From Eubacterium sp. (GTDB taxonomy: Bacteria; Bacillota; Clostridia; Lachnospirales; Lachnospiraceae), in assembly GCA_016292095.1 (NCBI GenBank), contig JAEFAB010000015.1:61475-125474 (forward strand): a stretch of DNA of 64,000 nt, read 5' to 3'. Positions 9,395 through 18,607 of the stretch are shown here, one piece after another. Every line of letters starts with the position of its first letter. Position 1 is the first letter of the stretch. Position numbers and translations under genes: made by a program. The notes under the pieces are model-generated. The model was not told where the DNA came from. It did no database searches and worked only from the letters and a program-made list of their open reading frames with translations.

Positions 9395-12136
9395 ATGAAG
9401 CAAATTGCGAAAAGATTACTTGCAATCATGTTGGTAATTACTGTTTTTACCACAGGATTGTCAATTAATGAACAAAGGGTACAGGCGAAAACAAAGAATT
9501 ACGTGAAGACTTTGAAGGTAACCGGAGGAAAAAGAATGGTTAAGGTCGGAGAAAAAACAAAATTCAAAGTTAGCGTAAAAACAAGAGGGAAAGTAAGTAA
9601 AAAATTTAAAGTACGTGTAAATAAAAAGGGTATTGTAAAAATTTCTGTAAAGAAAAATATAATTACTGTGAGCGGAAAAAAAGCAGGAACAGCGAAGGTT
9701 ACTGTTGAGACAAAAAAGAAGGGTGCAAAAGGAAAGCGTCTGAAAAAAGCATTGACCATCGTTGTTACGAAAAAGAAGGTGATTACAACTGCACCGAAAA
9801 AAGATTCATCAAAGGCTGAAGAAGTAAAAGACAATAAGGATTATTACACCTATGCAGAATGGAATGTGTTGTTACAGAAAAATATTGGCTTTTCTTCCGT
9901 GGAAGGTATTGAAGAGGAAAATTGTCATTTCTCCAATACTTTTGGGAAAGACCACTGTTTGGCGACAGAATTGGCATATTGTTACAAGATCCTTCCGGAG
10001 GATACAATCCTGGAAGTTAACCATAAAGTGATTTTTAATGAAAATGCCAAGGTAACAAGAGAATATGCAGCCTATACCATGGTGCGTGCTTTGGGATTTC
10101 AGGAAAGTGCGGTGAAAGAAGTCGCAAGTGTGGACCGGGCAAATCTGAAATATGAAGAGCAGGATGCAATAGCAATTGATATTGAATTGATGTCTCTGGA
10201 AAATAATCATTTCTACCCAAACAGGGTGGTGACGAAAAATGAGGCAAAACTACTCTTTGCGCTCTGTCAAAATCTTGCAGATGATGAAATTGATATTCCG
10301 GAAGGCAAGACCATTGATGAGGTAGATTATCAGGATGATGTCATCACAGCAGATCAGATTGGGGAGGCGGATTATTCGATAGAAGCTTCAGGAAAAGAAG
10401 ATTACGAATATGTGATTGAAATCGATAAGACCGATGCAACAAGCAAAATTAAGGAAGGAACAATATTTATTCTTCCGGGAAGATATGGAGACACCAGCTT
10501 GGCTGCTTATAAAGCAATCAAAAGCCTTTCTCAGGATGATGATTCTATCACTATCGCAGCAGGAATTCCAGAGTTTGACGAAGTGGCAGAAAGCGCCCAT
10601 TTTGCAGGAATGGGAACTGCAAAATCAGAAGCTTTTGTTCCGGCAGAAGGTGTTGAGGTGGTAAAACCGAAAGAGAACATCAATGCAAAAAAAGCAGTAA
10701 AGGCGACGACGAAAGCAGACGGTAAAGGAAAAAATCTAGGGAATTTGACTGTAAACTTTGACTGGCAATTAACAGAGCATACGAAATTAAGTGCGATAGT
10801 CGGAGTGAATGTCAGAGATGTAATATGCGACATAGAACTTGGAAGTGGCCTGTTTTCTTCTGAAAAAATCAAGAAATTTGAAGTGGGTGCAACAGAAGAA
10901 TTGTCTGTAAATGCACAGATTACAGCACTTTCATTATCATGGCCAACTGACAGAGCCAGATGGGAATGGGAAGACGAAAGTTGTGAAATCCAAAGAAGAA
11001 AAATAGGTACGATTCCGATTGCAATGGGGATGTCAGGAATAACCTTTGATGTTGTGCTTTTCTTTGAATACTACCTGAGTGGATCGGGAAATATTAATTG
11101 GTCAATTATTTGTCATCAGGAAATTAAAAAGGTTAATAATTCTTGGCAGAATAATACAGATGACAATGGCGGCTCCTTTGATGAATTACATTTTGAAGGC
11201 GCAGCGCGTTTGGGATTAGGGATTGGCTTATCTGCGTGTGCGTTGAAATCAATGAAATTTGCAACAATTCAAACTAGTGCAGGAGTAGGTATGGCGGCAT
11301 CATTTTATAGTAGATTAAATTCTGCAGGAAAATGGATTCGCTGTTTAGATGAAACAACATTTTTGTATTGGAATGTGTCTATTCCGGTGGATGGTGGTTT
11401 TATACCGAAAATATTGAAACGGTTTGGCTTTTTCCTTTCTTGGGATGTCTTTTCCGAAGATAATTCGCCGTTAAGATATAAATTCCATTCGGAAAATGGA
11501 GAGATCGTTGATAAATGTTCCTTCGAAGAGGAAACGACTTCTGAACAGGAGTCAGAAGTACCGACTATACCAGATTGGGAAGAAGAGACCGACGAGGAAG
11601 AAGAGACAACAGAGAAGGAACCAGTAACAACAGAGGAAAAAACGACAGGAAAGAGACCGCAAGATTCTACAGATGAACTGGCAGGAATCTTTAGTGCAGT
11701 AGCTCCGATTTCAAAGATTGTTACTATTCCAACCTTCGAAGGATACGAAGGACATGGAATGATGGGACCTCACATCTATATTTATTCTGAAAAGAGTATG
11801 ACTTACACTGAAGCGAAAGATATGTGTGTGAGCTTAGAATGTGCTTATATAAATGCAGAAAAAATTCCAAGCAGTTATTGGGTTGATTGCTCTTTAGTTA
11901 AACCGGAAGACTTGGAAAATGAAGCGTTGATGGAGTTGTTGTTAAGTGATAGTACAAAGAACTTTGCTTGGGTTGGAACAGGAACGGTTTATGGTACCAC
12001 GCAGGAAATGGCATCCTGGATGTATATCGATTCCAGACTTCGATTTTTAGATGCTTTGGAAGGGATTGAGCTTCCAAGTGACATCTCTGATTTTGGAACA
12101 ATATTCTACATTTCTCCAATTGGTTATCCGGAGTAA
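9395..12136 (+). CDS. Large secreted protein: Ig-like, SLH-like and possible C-type-lectin-like regions
   Basis: Called from the ATG at 9395 (GGAG 10 bases upstream), giving 913 residues with a clear signal peptide (RLLAIMLVITVFTTGLSI...VQAKT). Residues ~35-128 form a very basic BIG2-like Ig module ('VGEKTKFKVSV', 'SGKKAGTAKVTV'). Residues ~150-295 resemble two degenerate S-layer-homology repeats ('AKVTREYAAYTMVRALGF', 'NRVVTKNEAKLLFALCQNL'). A long middle region has no family I recognise. A Glu/Thr-rich linker lies near 715-760. The last ~130 residues hold 'MTYTEAKDMCVSLE' and 'NFAWVGTGTVYG', loosely like a C-type-lectin fold. A surface location is likely; an adhesive role is only an inference. 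Confidence 0.72.
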   Translation: MKQIAKRLLAIMLVITVFTTGLSINEQRVQAKTKNYVKTLKVTGGKRMVKVGEKTKFKVSVKTRGKVSKKFKVRVNKKGIVKISVKKNIITVSGKKAGTAKVTVETKKKGAKGKRLKKALTIVVTKKKVITTAPKKDSSKAEEVKDNKDYYTYAEWNVLLQKNIGFSSVEGIEEENCHFSNTFGKDHCLATELAYCYKILPEDTILEVNHKVIFNENAKVTREYAAYTMVRALGFQESAVKEVASVDRANLKYEEQDAIAIDIELMSLENNHFYPNRVVTKNEAKLLFALCQNLADDEIDIPEGKTIDEVDYQDDVITADQIGEADYSIEASGKEDYEYVIEIDKTDATSKIKEGTIFILPGRYGDTSLAAYKAIKSLSQDDDSITIAAGIPEFDEVAESAHFAGMGTAKSEAFVPAEGVEVVKPKENINAKKAVKATTKADGKGKNLGNLTVNFDWQLTEHTKLSAIVGVNVRDVICDIELGSGLFSSEKIKKFEVGATEELSVNAQITALSLSWPTDRARWEWEDESCEIQRRKIGTIPIAMGMSGITFDVVLFFEYYLSGSGNINWSIICHQEIKKVNNSWQNNTDDNGGSFDELHFEGAARLGLGIGLSACALKSMKFATIQTSAGVGMAASFYSRLNSAGKWIRCLDETTFLYWNVSIPVDGGFIPKILKRFGFFLSWDVFSEDNSPLRYKFHSENGEIVDKCSFEEETTSEQESEVPTIPDWEEETDEEEETTEKEPVTTEEKTTGKRPQDSTDELAGIFSAVAPISKIVTIPTFEGYEGHGMMGPHIYIYSEKSMTYTEAKDMCVSLECAYINAEKIPSSYWVDCSLVKPEDLENEALMELLLSDSTKNFAWVGTGTVYGTTQEMASWMYIDSRLRFLDALEGIELPSDISDFGTIFYISPIGYPE

Positions 12137-12146
12137 AAAAATCTGA

Positions 12147-12152
12147 TATAAT
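12147..12152 (+). promoter_or_regulatory. Extended -10 element ahead of the LicD gene
   Basis: TGATATAAT (TATAAT at 12147-12152) with only a weak -35 region inside the end of the preceding gene. It lies 35 bases before the LicD ATG. Confidence 0.45.
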
Positions 12153-12187
12153 GTTGTTGGAAAGAAATTATAGAAGAGGACAACAAA

Positions 12188-13012
12188 ATGGGTGATACAT
12201 TACAAAAACTTCAAGCAATACAAATTGATATTTTAAAGATTATTGATCAAATATGTCGGGAGAATAATCTGCAATATTCGCTCTACGGTGGAACGTTGCT
12301 GGGGGCAGTGCGACATCAGGGCTTTATTCCATGGGATGATGATTTGGATGTGTGCATGCCGAGAGCGGATTATGAAAAGTTTATAAAACTGTGGAAGGAA
12401 ATTAATCCGGAGGGATATTTTATTCAAAACAAAAATATTGAATCGGAATTTACGCAGTCATTTACAAAAATACGAAAAGACCATACTACGTTTTTGCAAA
12501 AGAATGATCAGGGAAAAAATTACCATACCGGTATTTTTGTGGATGTTTTTCCGGTGGACCGAATGCCGGTAAAGAAAATTCAAAGAATGCTTTTTCAGTG
12601 GAACTGTATCAAGTATCATCTATATATGCGAGAGTTTGTGCCACCACGGGAAAACGGAATCGTGCGACTGGCATCTAATGTAATTTTACTATTGACGTCC
12701 AAAAAGCATCGTATGAAAAAACGAAAGAAGTTTGAAGAGAAACTTCGAAAGATTGATGAGGATAAAACGTTGCCGGTTGTATTTATTGAAACAGTGGGGC
12801 AGTTGAAAACAATATTCCCGGTGAACCTGTTGGATGATTATGTAGAATTACAATTTGGAAATGAGAAATATATGTCCTTTGCAAAATATGATGAGTTCTT
12901 GAAAATCAAGTACAATGATTATATGAAATTTCCACCAATTGAAGAACGGGAATGGAAACATAAACCGCTGATAATTGACTTTGAACATAGTTATCAGGAA
13001 AGGGAAAAGTAA
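12188..13012 (+). CDS. licD: LicD family phosphotransferase
   Basis: A 274-residue protein with the LicD signature near its start: 'LYGGTLLGAVRHQGFIPWDD' spans residues 32-51, followed by the acidic core DDDLDV (50-55), which fits the metal-binding nucleotidyltransferase-like active site. LicD proteins transfer phosphocholine or other phospho-groups from CDP-activated donors onto surface glycans. Here it opens the polysaccharide locus, so it probably adds a phosphodiester-linked substituent to the glycan made by the genes downstream. No licABC choline genes are in the window, so the donor is unknown. AGAGGA lies 7-8 bases before the ATG. No terminator is seen after it, but a strong new promoter lies 24 bases past its stop. 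Confidence 0.85.
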   Translation: MGDTLQKLQAIQIDILKIIDQICRENNLQYSLYGGTLLGAVRHQGFIPWDDDLDVCMPRADYEKFIKLWKEINPEGYFIQNKNIESEFTQSFTKIRKDHTTFLQKNDQGKNYHTGIFVDVFPVDRMPVKKIQRMLFQWNCIKYHLYMREFVPPRENGIVRLASNVILLLTSKKHRMKKRKKFEEKLRKIDEDKTLPVVFIETVGQLKTIFPVNLLDDYVELQFGNEKYMSFAKYDEFLKIKYNDYMKFPPIEEREWKHKPLIIDFEHSYQEREK

Positions 13013-13035
13013 GACTTTTTTGAAGTATTTGTTAT

Positions 13036-13064
13036 TTGTAACCCCCTTGGTTTTATGGTATAAT
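13036..13064 (+). promoter_or_regulatory. Strong promoter driving the core polysaccharide operon
   Basis: TTGTAA (13036-13041), 17 bases, TATAAT (13059-13064) with a TGG extension. It is the best-matched promoter upstream of the dehydratase and sugar-transferase genes, and leaves a ~90-base leader before 13159. Confidence 0.75.
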
Positions 13065-13158
13065 CATATTGCAACAAATGTCGCATTTTTGATGGAAAAA
13101 TGATGGCGAAAGAGCGTGCGTAACAGAGAAGAGAAAAATATGTATAGTGGGAAAACAA

Positions 13159-15021
13159 ATGAGTAAATTCGTTAAAAATATATGGGAAGAAAAAATATGG
13201 AGTCGCAGAATTGCACTCATTATTGCAGACATGCTTGTGGTAGTTGCCACAGGCTTGTTTGCATTGTTGACTCGTTTTGAATTTAAGTGGACTGATATCA
13301 CACCGGAGTTCAAACAGGCATTTGCATGGTCTGTACCGTTCCTGGTGTGTGCTGCATTTTTAGTCTTTTGGGTAATGCGTTTGTATCATAGTTTATGGAG
13401 ATATGCCAGCCAAAGAGAAGCAATGAATATCTTTGTGGCAAGTGCAATTGTACAGGTGGCACACTTTATAATCATTAAACTGATGGGAGCATATTTGCCA
13501 CGTTCTTTTTATCCGTTAAGCTTTATTTACATGGCTTTCGGAATAATCATGGTTCGTTTTCTATATAGATTTATTAGAAATAACAATCATAAGCTGAGAT
13601 CCCGTCGTAAAAGAAAGAATGTTATGATTGTTGGTGGCGGTGCTATGGGAACAATTCTGATTCGTGAATTGACAAGCACTGAATTTTTAAACTGTAAGGT
13701 TCGCTGTATCATCGATGATGATAAAAATAAAAAAGGATGCTTTATTTATGGAATCCGTGTAGTCGGTGGACGTGATAAGATTATCAGCAGTGTTGAGAAG
13801 TATGACATTGACCAAATCGTTATTGCCATGCCATCTCAGTCTAATAAAGTCATTCGTGAACTATTAGAAATCTGTAAAGAAACTGATTGTGAATTGAAAA
13901 CAATGCCAGGAATGTACCAGTTGGTAAATGATGAAGTACAGGTGAAAAATCTGCGTGATGTGAATATCAACGACCTACTTGGAAGAGAGGCAATCGTGAT
14001 TAACGATGCTTCCATTACGGAATACTTGGGTGGCAAAACAGTACTTGTAACCGGAGGTGGTGGCTCCATCGGAAGTGAGTTGTGCCGGCAGATTGCAAAA
14101 CGAGGACCAAAGAAATTAATTATTGTGGATATTTATGAAAACAATGCTTATGACATTCAGCAGGAGCTGCTTTTCAAATATCCGCGTTTAGATTTGGAAG
14201 TATTGATTGCTTCCGTTCGAGATGCACAGCGTATTGATGATATTATGAAAAAATATCAGCCGGATATAGTTTATCATGCAGCTGCACATAAGCATGTTCC
14301 TTTGATGGAACATAGTCCGAAAGAGGCAGTAAAGAACAATGTTTTAGGAACATTGAATACAGTATGGTCGGCAAATCGCTGGGGAGTGAAACGCTTTGTT
14401 TTGATTAGTACGGATAAAGCAGTTAATCCAACCAATGTAATGGGAGCTTCCAAACGTATTTGCGAAATGATTATTCAGGCATACAATGTGAAGTCTAAAA
14501 CAGAATACGTAGCAGTTCGTTTCGGAAATGTTTTGGGAAGTAACGGAAGTGTTATTCCACTTTTCAGAAAGCAGATTGCAAGCGGTGGTCCGGTAACGGT
14601 AACCCATCCGGATATTATTCGTTACTTTATGACGATTCCGGAAGCAGTATCCTTGGTATTGCAGACCGGTGTTTATGCAAAGGGTGGAGAAATCTTTGTA
14701 TTGGATATGGGAGAGCCGGTTAAGATTCTTGATTTGGCAAAGAACCTGATTCGCCTTTCCGGAATGAAAGTGGGAGAAGATATCGAAATTGAATTCACCG
14801 GACTTCGCCCGGGTGAAAAATTATATGAAGAACTTCTGATGGATGAAGAAGGGTTGAAAGAAACTGAAAACAAACTGATTCATATCGGTAAACCGATTGA
14901 ATTTGACGAAGAACAGTTCCATAAAGATTTGGAAGAATTGGCTGAAGCTTCCGAAGGAGAAGAAAAAGACATTCGTTCCATTATCCGAAGAATGGTTCCA
15001 ACCTATCAACCAAAGGAGTAG
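13159..15021 (+). CDS. Membrane UDP-GlcNAc 4,6-dehydratase (PglF/CapD/EpsC type)
   Basis: 620 residues from the ATG at 13159; a GTG at 13147 is an alternative. Four N-terminal membrane segments (~15-140) are followed by a first Rossmann fold ('VMIVGGGAMGT' near 155) and a second, catalytic SDR domain ('VLVTGGGGSIGSEL' near 294-307). The catalytic set Thr418-Asp419-Lys420...Met428...Lys432 in 'STDKAVNPTNVMGASK' has the T-x9-M-x3-K spacing of PglF-type 4,6-dehydratases. The enzyme makes the 4-keto-6-deoxy sugar that precedes bacillosamine, QuiNAc or FucNAc. No PglE-like aminotransferase is in the window, so the final sugar is not determined. It runs with 4 intervening bases into the sugar-phosphate transferase, which probably uses its product. 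Confidence 0.9.
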   Translation: MSKFVKNIWEEKIWSRRIALIIADMLVVVATGLFALLTRFEFKWTDITPEFKQAFAWSVPFLVCAAFLVFWVMRLYHSLWRYASQREAMNIFVASAIVQVAHFIIIKLMGAYLPRSFYPLSFIYMAFGIIMVRFLYRFIRNNNHKLRSRRKRKNVMIVGGGAMGTILIRELTSTEFLNCKVRCIIDDDKNKKGCFIYGIRVVGGRDKIISSVEKYDIDQIVIAMPSQSNKVIRELLEICKETDCELKTMPGMYQLVNDEVQVKNLRDVNINDLLGREAIVINDASITEYLGGKTVLVTGGGGSIGSELCRQIAKRGPKKLIIVDIYENNAYDIQQELLFKYPRLDLEVLIASVRDAQRIDDIMKKYQPDIVYHAAAHKHVPLMEHSPKEAVKNNVLGTLNTVWSANRWGVKRFVLISTDKAVNPTNVMGASKRICEMIIQAYNVKSKTEYVAVRFGNVLGSNGSVIPLFRKQIASGGPVTVTHPDIIRYFMTIPEAVSLVLQTGVYAKGGEIFVLDMGEPVKILDLAKNLIRLSGMKVGEDIEIEFTGLRPGEKLYEELLMDEEGLKETENKLIHIGKPIEFDEEQFHKDLEELAEASEGEEKDIRSIIRRMVPTYQPKE

Positions 15022-15025
15022 AAAA

Positions 15026-15691
15026 GTGAAGAAGGAAAAAGTGGCTTATAACAGCATTTATAACAGATGTGTAAAAAGAATCTTGGATTTTACAATCACT
15101 CTGATTGCGCTTTGTTTCCTTTGGCCGTTTTATTTGATTATTAGTGTATTGATCATTATAGAAGATGGTTTCCCGGTGTTTTATCGCGCTGAGCGTGGTG
15201 GCTACAAGGGGAAACCATTTCGCATATGTAAGTTTCGAAGTATGATCAAAAACGCAGACAAAGTAGGCGGCGGAACAACAGCATTGAACGATCCGAGAAT
15301 TACAAAAACAGGTAATTTTTTAAGAAAAACGAAACTAGATGAAATACCACAAATCGGGCAGGTTTTGATGGGACGAATGAGTCTGATTGGACCGCGTCCG
15401 GAATTGCTTCAGTACGTGGAACAGTATGTGGGAGAAGAGCAGGATATTCTTCAGGTTCGTCCGGGAATTACGGATTTCAGTTCCGTGGAATTTATTAACT
15501 TGGATGAGATTGTTGGAGGAGAAAATGCCGACGAAATGTATGAAAAATATGTTTTGAAGAAAAAAAATCAGCTTCGAGTAAAGTATGCTCACAGTGTTTC
15601 GTTTAAAACGGATGTGTATATTCTGTTTAAAACATTGGGAGCAGTGTTTGCTAAAGCATTTGGATTTGTGGTGAAAAAAGAACATCGATAG
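15026..15691 (+). CDS. Initiating sugar-phosphate transferase (PglC/WcaJ C-terminal type)
   Basis: The GTG at 15026 is preferred: AAGGAG ends about 8 bases upstream, and the frame before it overlaps the dehydratase gene. The 221-residue length matches the minimal PglC-like phosphoglycosyl transferases. There is one N-terminal hydrophobic re-entrant segment (~20-42). The family motifs follow in order: 'FRICKFRSM' near 65, 'KTKLDEIPQ' near 105, 'SLIGPRPELLQY' near 125 and 'QVRPGITDFSS' near 148. The enzyme transfers sugar-1-phosphate from a UDP-sugar to undecaprenyl phosphate on the inner membrane face, starting a lipid-linked glycan. Pairing with the dehydratase suggests a 6-deoxy-amino sugar at the reducing end. 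Confidence 0.9.
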   Translation: MKKEKVAYNSIYNRCVKRILDFTITLIALCFLWPFYLIISVLIIIEDGFPVFYRAERGGYKGKPFRICKFRSMIKNADKVGGGTTALNDPRITKTGNFLRKTKLDEIPQIGQVLMGRMSLIGPRPELLQYVEQYVGEEQDILQVRPGITDFSSVEFINLDEIVGGENADEMYEKYVLKKKNQLRVKYAHSVSFKTDVYILFKTLGAVFAKAFGFVVKKEHR

Positions 15692-15703
15692 GATGGTAGA
15701 ACT

Positions 15704-16642
15704 ATGGAATACATTACATTAAAAAATTCAGATTTAAAAGTATCCAGACTTTGCATGGGTGGTTGTCCTATGGGTGGCTATGGCTGGGGAGATGTACAGG
15801 AACAGGAATTAATCGATGCCGTACATTCAGCATTAGAGAATGGAATCAATTTCTTTGATACAGCTGATACCTACGGATTAGGCCAGTCGGAAAAAACTTT
15901 GGCAAAGGCATTGGAAAACAAAAGAAAAGAAGTTGTGGTTGCCACAAAGTTTGGTGTTCGAACAGGAAATGGAAAAACAGTCTATGACAATAGTCCGGAA
16001 TGGATTCGTGAGGCATTAGAAGGAAGCTTAAAGAGACTGGGAACAGACTACATTGACTTGTATCAAGTCCACTACCGTGACGGAGTTACCCCAATCAGCG
16101 AAGTGGTTGGAACTTTGGAGGAGATGAAAGAAAAGGGATATATTCGATACTTCGGTTTATCTAATATTCATCAGAACGATTTAGAGGAATTGGAATCATA
16201 TAAAGGAAAATTTGTTAGTTTTCAAGATGAATACAGCTTGGCCTGTAGAAAAAATGAAAAAGATATGTTTGAGGTGTCTGAAACGTTAGGGATGACGTCA
16301 CTGACCTGGGGAAGCCTGGGACAGGGAATCCTTACAGGAAAATATACAAAGGACAATGTAAATTTTGGCAGCGATGATCGTCGCTCCAGAGAAATCTATG
16401 TAAACTTCCACGGAGATAAACTTTTGAAAAATTTGGAAATCGTGGAAGAAATGAAAAAGATTGCTGCAAAGTATAATAAGCCGGTAGCGGCAGTTGCAAT
16501 TCGATTTATTTTAGACCACATTCCTGAATCGGTTGTGCTTTGCGGAGCAAAACGACCAAGCCAGATTTTGGGAAATGTAGAAGGCATGGATTGGAAACTG
16601 GATGAAGAAGATTTGGAGATTCTTTTGGAAGTATCTCAATAG
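15704..16642 (+). CDS. Aldo/keto reductase
   Basis: A 312-residue (beta/alpha)8 NAD(P)H oxidoreductase with the full catalytic tetrad: Asp52 and Tyr57 in 'FFDTADTYG', Lys82 in 'ATKFG', and His123 in 'YQVHYRDG'. The start at 15704 is 12 bases after the transferase stop and it continues the same operon. Family members reduce sugar aldehydes or ketones. Inside a glycan locus it could reduce a keto-sugar or form a polyol, but sequence alone cannot tell this from a general detoxifying reductase. The next two genes encode a split transketolase, so the three may form a small sugar-making module. Its G+C content resembles the transketolase genes rather than the A+T-rich cassette downstream. Confidence 0.85.
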   Translation: MEYITLKNSDLKVSRLCMGGCPMGGYGWGDVQEQELIDAVHSALENGINFFDTADTYGLGQSEKTLAKALENKRKEVVVATKFGVRTGNGKTVYDNSPEWIREALEGSLKRLGTDYIDLYQVHYRDGVTPISEVVGTLEEMKEKGYIRYFGLSNIHQNDLEELESYKGKFVSFQDEYSLACRKNEKDMFEVSETLGMTSLTWGSLGQGILTGKYTKDNVNFGSDDRRSREIYVNFHGDKLLKNLEIVEEMKKIAAKYNKPVAAVAIRFILDHIPESVVLCGAKRPSQILGNVEGMDWKLDEEDLEILLEVSQ

Positions 16643-16653
16643 AGGAGAGAATT

Positions 16654-17652
16654 ATGACTAGTGAACAGTTAGCATGGAAAATCAGACGTCATGGAATTGA
16701 AATGACGCATTTATCAGGTGGTTCTCATATTGGGGCTATTTTATCGGTAGCGGACATTATGGGAATGCTTTATACAGAGGTGTTAAAGATTGATTCAAAA
16801 AATCCGGAATGGGATGAACGAGATCGATTTATTTTAAGTAAAGGTCATGCAGGAGCTTCGGTGTATGCTGCGCTTGCAGAAAATGGATTCTTTGAAGTGG
16901 AAGAATTAAAGACTCATTATCAGAATGGAAGCCGTTTATCGGGACATGTTTCTCATCATCTTCCGGGAGTAGATTTTTCTACCGGCTCTTTGGGACATGG
17001 CTTATCTGCCGGTGTAGGAATGGCATATGCTGCAAAGAAAGATGGAAAAGACCATAAGGTTTATGTGGTTTTAGGTGATGGCGAATGTGATGAAGGTTCT
17101 GTTTGGGAAGCAGCACTGTTTGCAAATCATTTTCGTTTGAATAATCTGGTGGCTATCGTAGATCACAATCATATGCAGAGTATGGACTTCCAGGAAAACA
17201 CTTTGGAGATTGAAGACTTTGGAAGTAAGTGGAAGGCTTTCGGATGGAATGTCATCGAAATCAATGGAAATGACCATCGGGAACTGCGAGATGCTTTTAA
17301 GAAAGTCGAAGGGTATGCAAAAGATGAGCAACATAAACCAACAGTAATTATTGCAAATACCATTAAAGGCTATGGAGTTTCCTTTATGCAGAATGATATT
17401 CTCTGGCATTACCGTTTTCCACATGAAGGCTGGGAATATGATATGGCGGTCAATGAATTGCATCAGAATAAGCCGGAAGGGGTGGAAGATGTTTACACAC
17501 CGAACGGAATAGAAAATCCGGTTCTTGCTACAGAACAGGATGATATTGGAAATGACCATACCTTCTCATATACATGGGAAACAGATTATCCGGAAAAGAT
17601 GCGCCGTGTGGAAGCAAAATCCGGTACCGATGAAAGAGAGCATAAGCTGTAA
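16654..17652 (+). CDS. Transketolase, N-terminal (TPP-binding) subunit
   Basis: 332 residues, about half the length of a full transketolase, as expected for the split form. The thiamine-diphosphate motif GDGECDEG begins at 141 and ends with the metal-liganding Asn in 'VDHNHMQ' near 172. 'LSKGHAGASVYAAL' (61-74) and 'GSLGHGLSAGVGMA' (111-124) are typical of the family. It pairs with the next gene to move a two-carbon ketol unit between sugars. Its position inside the polysaccharide operon, not in central metabolism, suggests it makes an unusual sugar precursor. AGGAG precedes the ATG closely; the gene starts 11 bases after the reductase stop. Confidence 0.9.
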   Translation: MTSEQLAWKIRRHGIEMTHLSGGSHIGAILSVADIMGMLYTEVLKIDSKNPEWDERDRFILSKGHAGASVYAALAENGFFEVEELKTHYQNGSRLSGHVSHHLPGVDFSTGSLGHGLSAGVGMAYAAKKDGKDHKVYVVLGDGECDEGSVWEAALFANHFRLNNLVAIVDHNHMQSMDFQENTLEIEDFGSKWKAFGWNVIEINGNDHRELRDAFKKVEGYAKDEQHKPTVIIANTIKGYGVSFMQNDILWHYRFPHEGWEYDMAVNELHQNKPEGVEDVYTPNGIENPVLATEQDDIGNDHTFSYTWETDYPEKMRRVEAKSGTDEREHKL

Positions 17653-17666
17653 GAGGAGAAGGAAGT

Positions 17667-18590
17667 ATGAGAGATACATTTGTGAAAACTTTGGTAGAAC
17701 TTGCCAAAGAAAATGAAAAAATAGAATTGATTACCGGTGACTTGGGATTTGGTGTTTTAAAGCCTTATTGGGAACAGGTACCAAATCAGTTTACCAACGC
17801 AGGGATTGCAGAACAGAACATGACCACTGTGGCAGCGGGAATGGCGCTGGAAGGAAAAACAGTGTTTACATATTCCATCGGAAACTTTCCAACACTTCGT
17901 TGTTTGGAACAGATTCGAAATGACTGTGCATACCATAATGCAAACGTGAAAATTGTTTGTGTCGGTGGTGGTTTTGTTTATGGTTCTCTTGGAATGAGTC
18001 ATCATGCTACAGAAGATTTAGCAGTGCTTCGTGCTTTACCTGATGTAGTGGTAATGGCACCGGGAGATTTGGTAGAAGCAGAAGAGTGTACAAAAGCATT
18101 AGTGGATTATCCGGGAACGGCTTACTTGAGATTAGGTCGTGGTGGCGAAAAACGCATTCATAAAAAACTGGACAATTTTAAAATCGGAAAAGCCATTAAG
18201 GTTCAGGATGGAGAGAAAATTGCAATCTTCTCTACCGGAGCAATTTTTGAAGAAGTGCAGGGAGCATACGAGTCTTTGAAGAAAGACGGATACAATCCTG
18301 CAATTTATACATTTCCAACCATTAAACCGATTGATAAAGAAGTAATCGAACAGTGTAGCAAGGATTTTGATCTGATTGTAACATGTGAAGAACACAATGT
18401 TGTTGGCGGTTTTGGAAGTGCAGTAGCAGAAGTGATGGCTGAAATGAAAGAAAAGAAAGCGCATTTACTTCGCATCGGACTGGATGACATTTATGCAGTT
18501 CGTGTAGGAAATCAGCAGTATCTTCGTGAACAGTACGGAATGTCTGCTGAGAAAATAGTTGAAAGAATTGAGAAAGAAATTAATGAGTAA
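17667..18590 (+). CDS. Transketolase, C-terminal subunit
   Basis: 307 residues covering the pyrimidine-binding and C-terminal domains. 'NAGIAEQNMTTVAAGMA' near 47-63 carries the catalytic Glu that activates thiamine diphosphate, and 'HHATEDLAVLRALP' near 112-125 is the matching family signature. It lies 14 bases after the N-terminal subunit gene with AGGAGAAGGA upstream of the ATG, so the two chains are almost surely co-translated and form a heteromeric transketolase. The acceptor and donor sugars are unknown. It marks the end of the higher-G+C part of the operon; the genes that follow become sharply A+T-rich. Confidence 0.9.
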   Translation: MRDTFVKTLVELAKENEKIELITGDLGFGVLKPYWEQVPNQFTNAGIAEQNMTTVAAGMALEGKTVFTYSIGNFPTLRCLEQIRNDCAYHNANVKIVCVGGGFVYGSLGMSHHATEDLAVLRALPDVVVMAPGDLVEAEECTKALVDYPGTAYLRLGRGGEKRIHKKLDNFKIGKAIKVQDGEKIAIFSTGAIFEEVQGAYESLKKDGYNPAIYTFPTIKPIDKEVIEQCSKDFDLIVTCEEHNVVGGFGSAVAEVMAEMKEKKAHLLRIGLDDIYAVRVGNQQYLREQYGMSAEKIVERIEKEINE

Positions 18591-18607
18591 TAATTGGAGA
18601 TAATATC

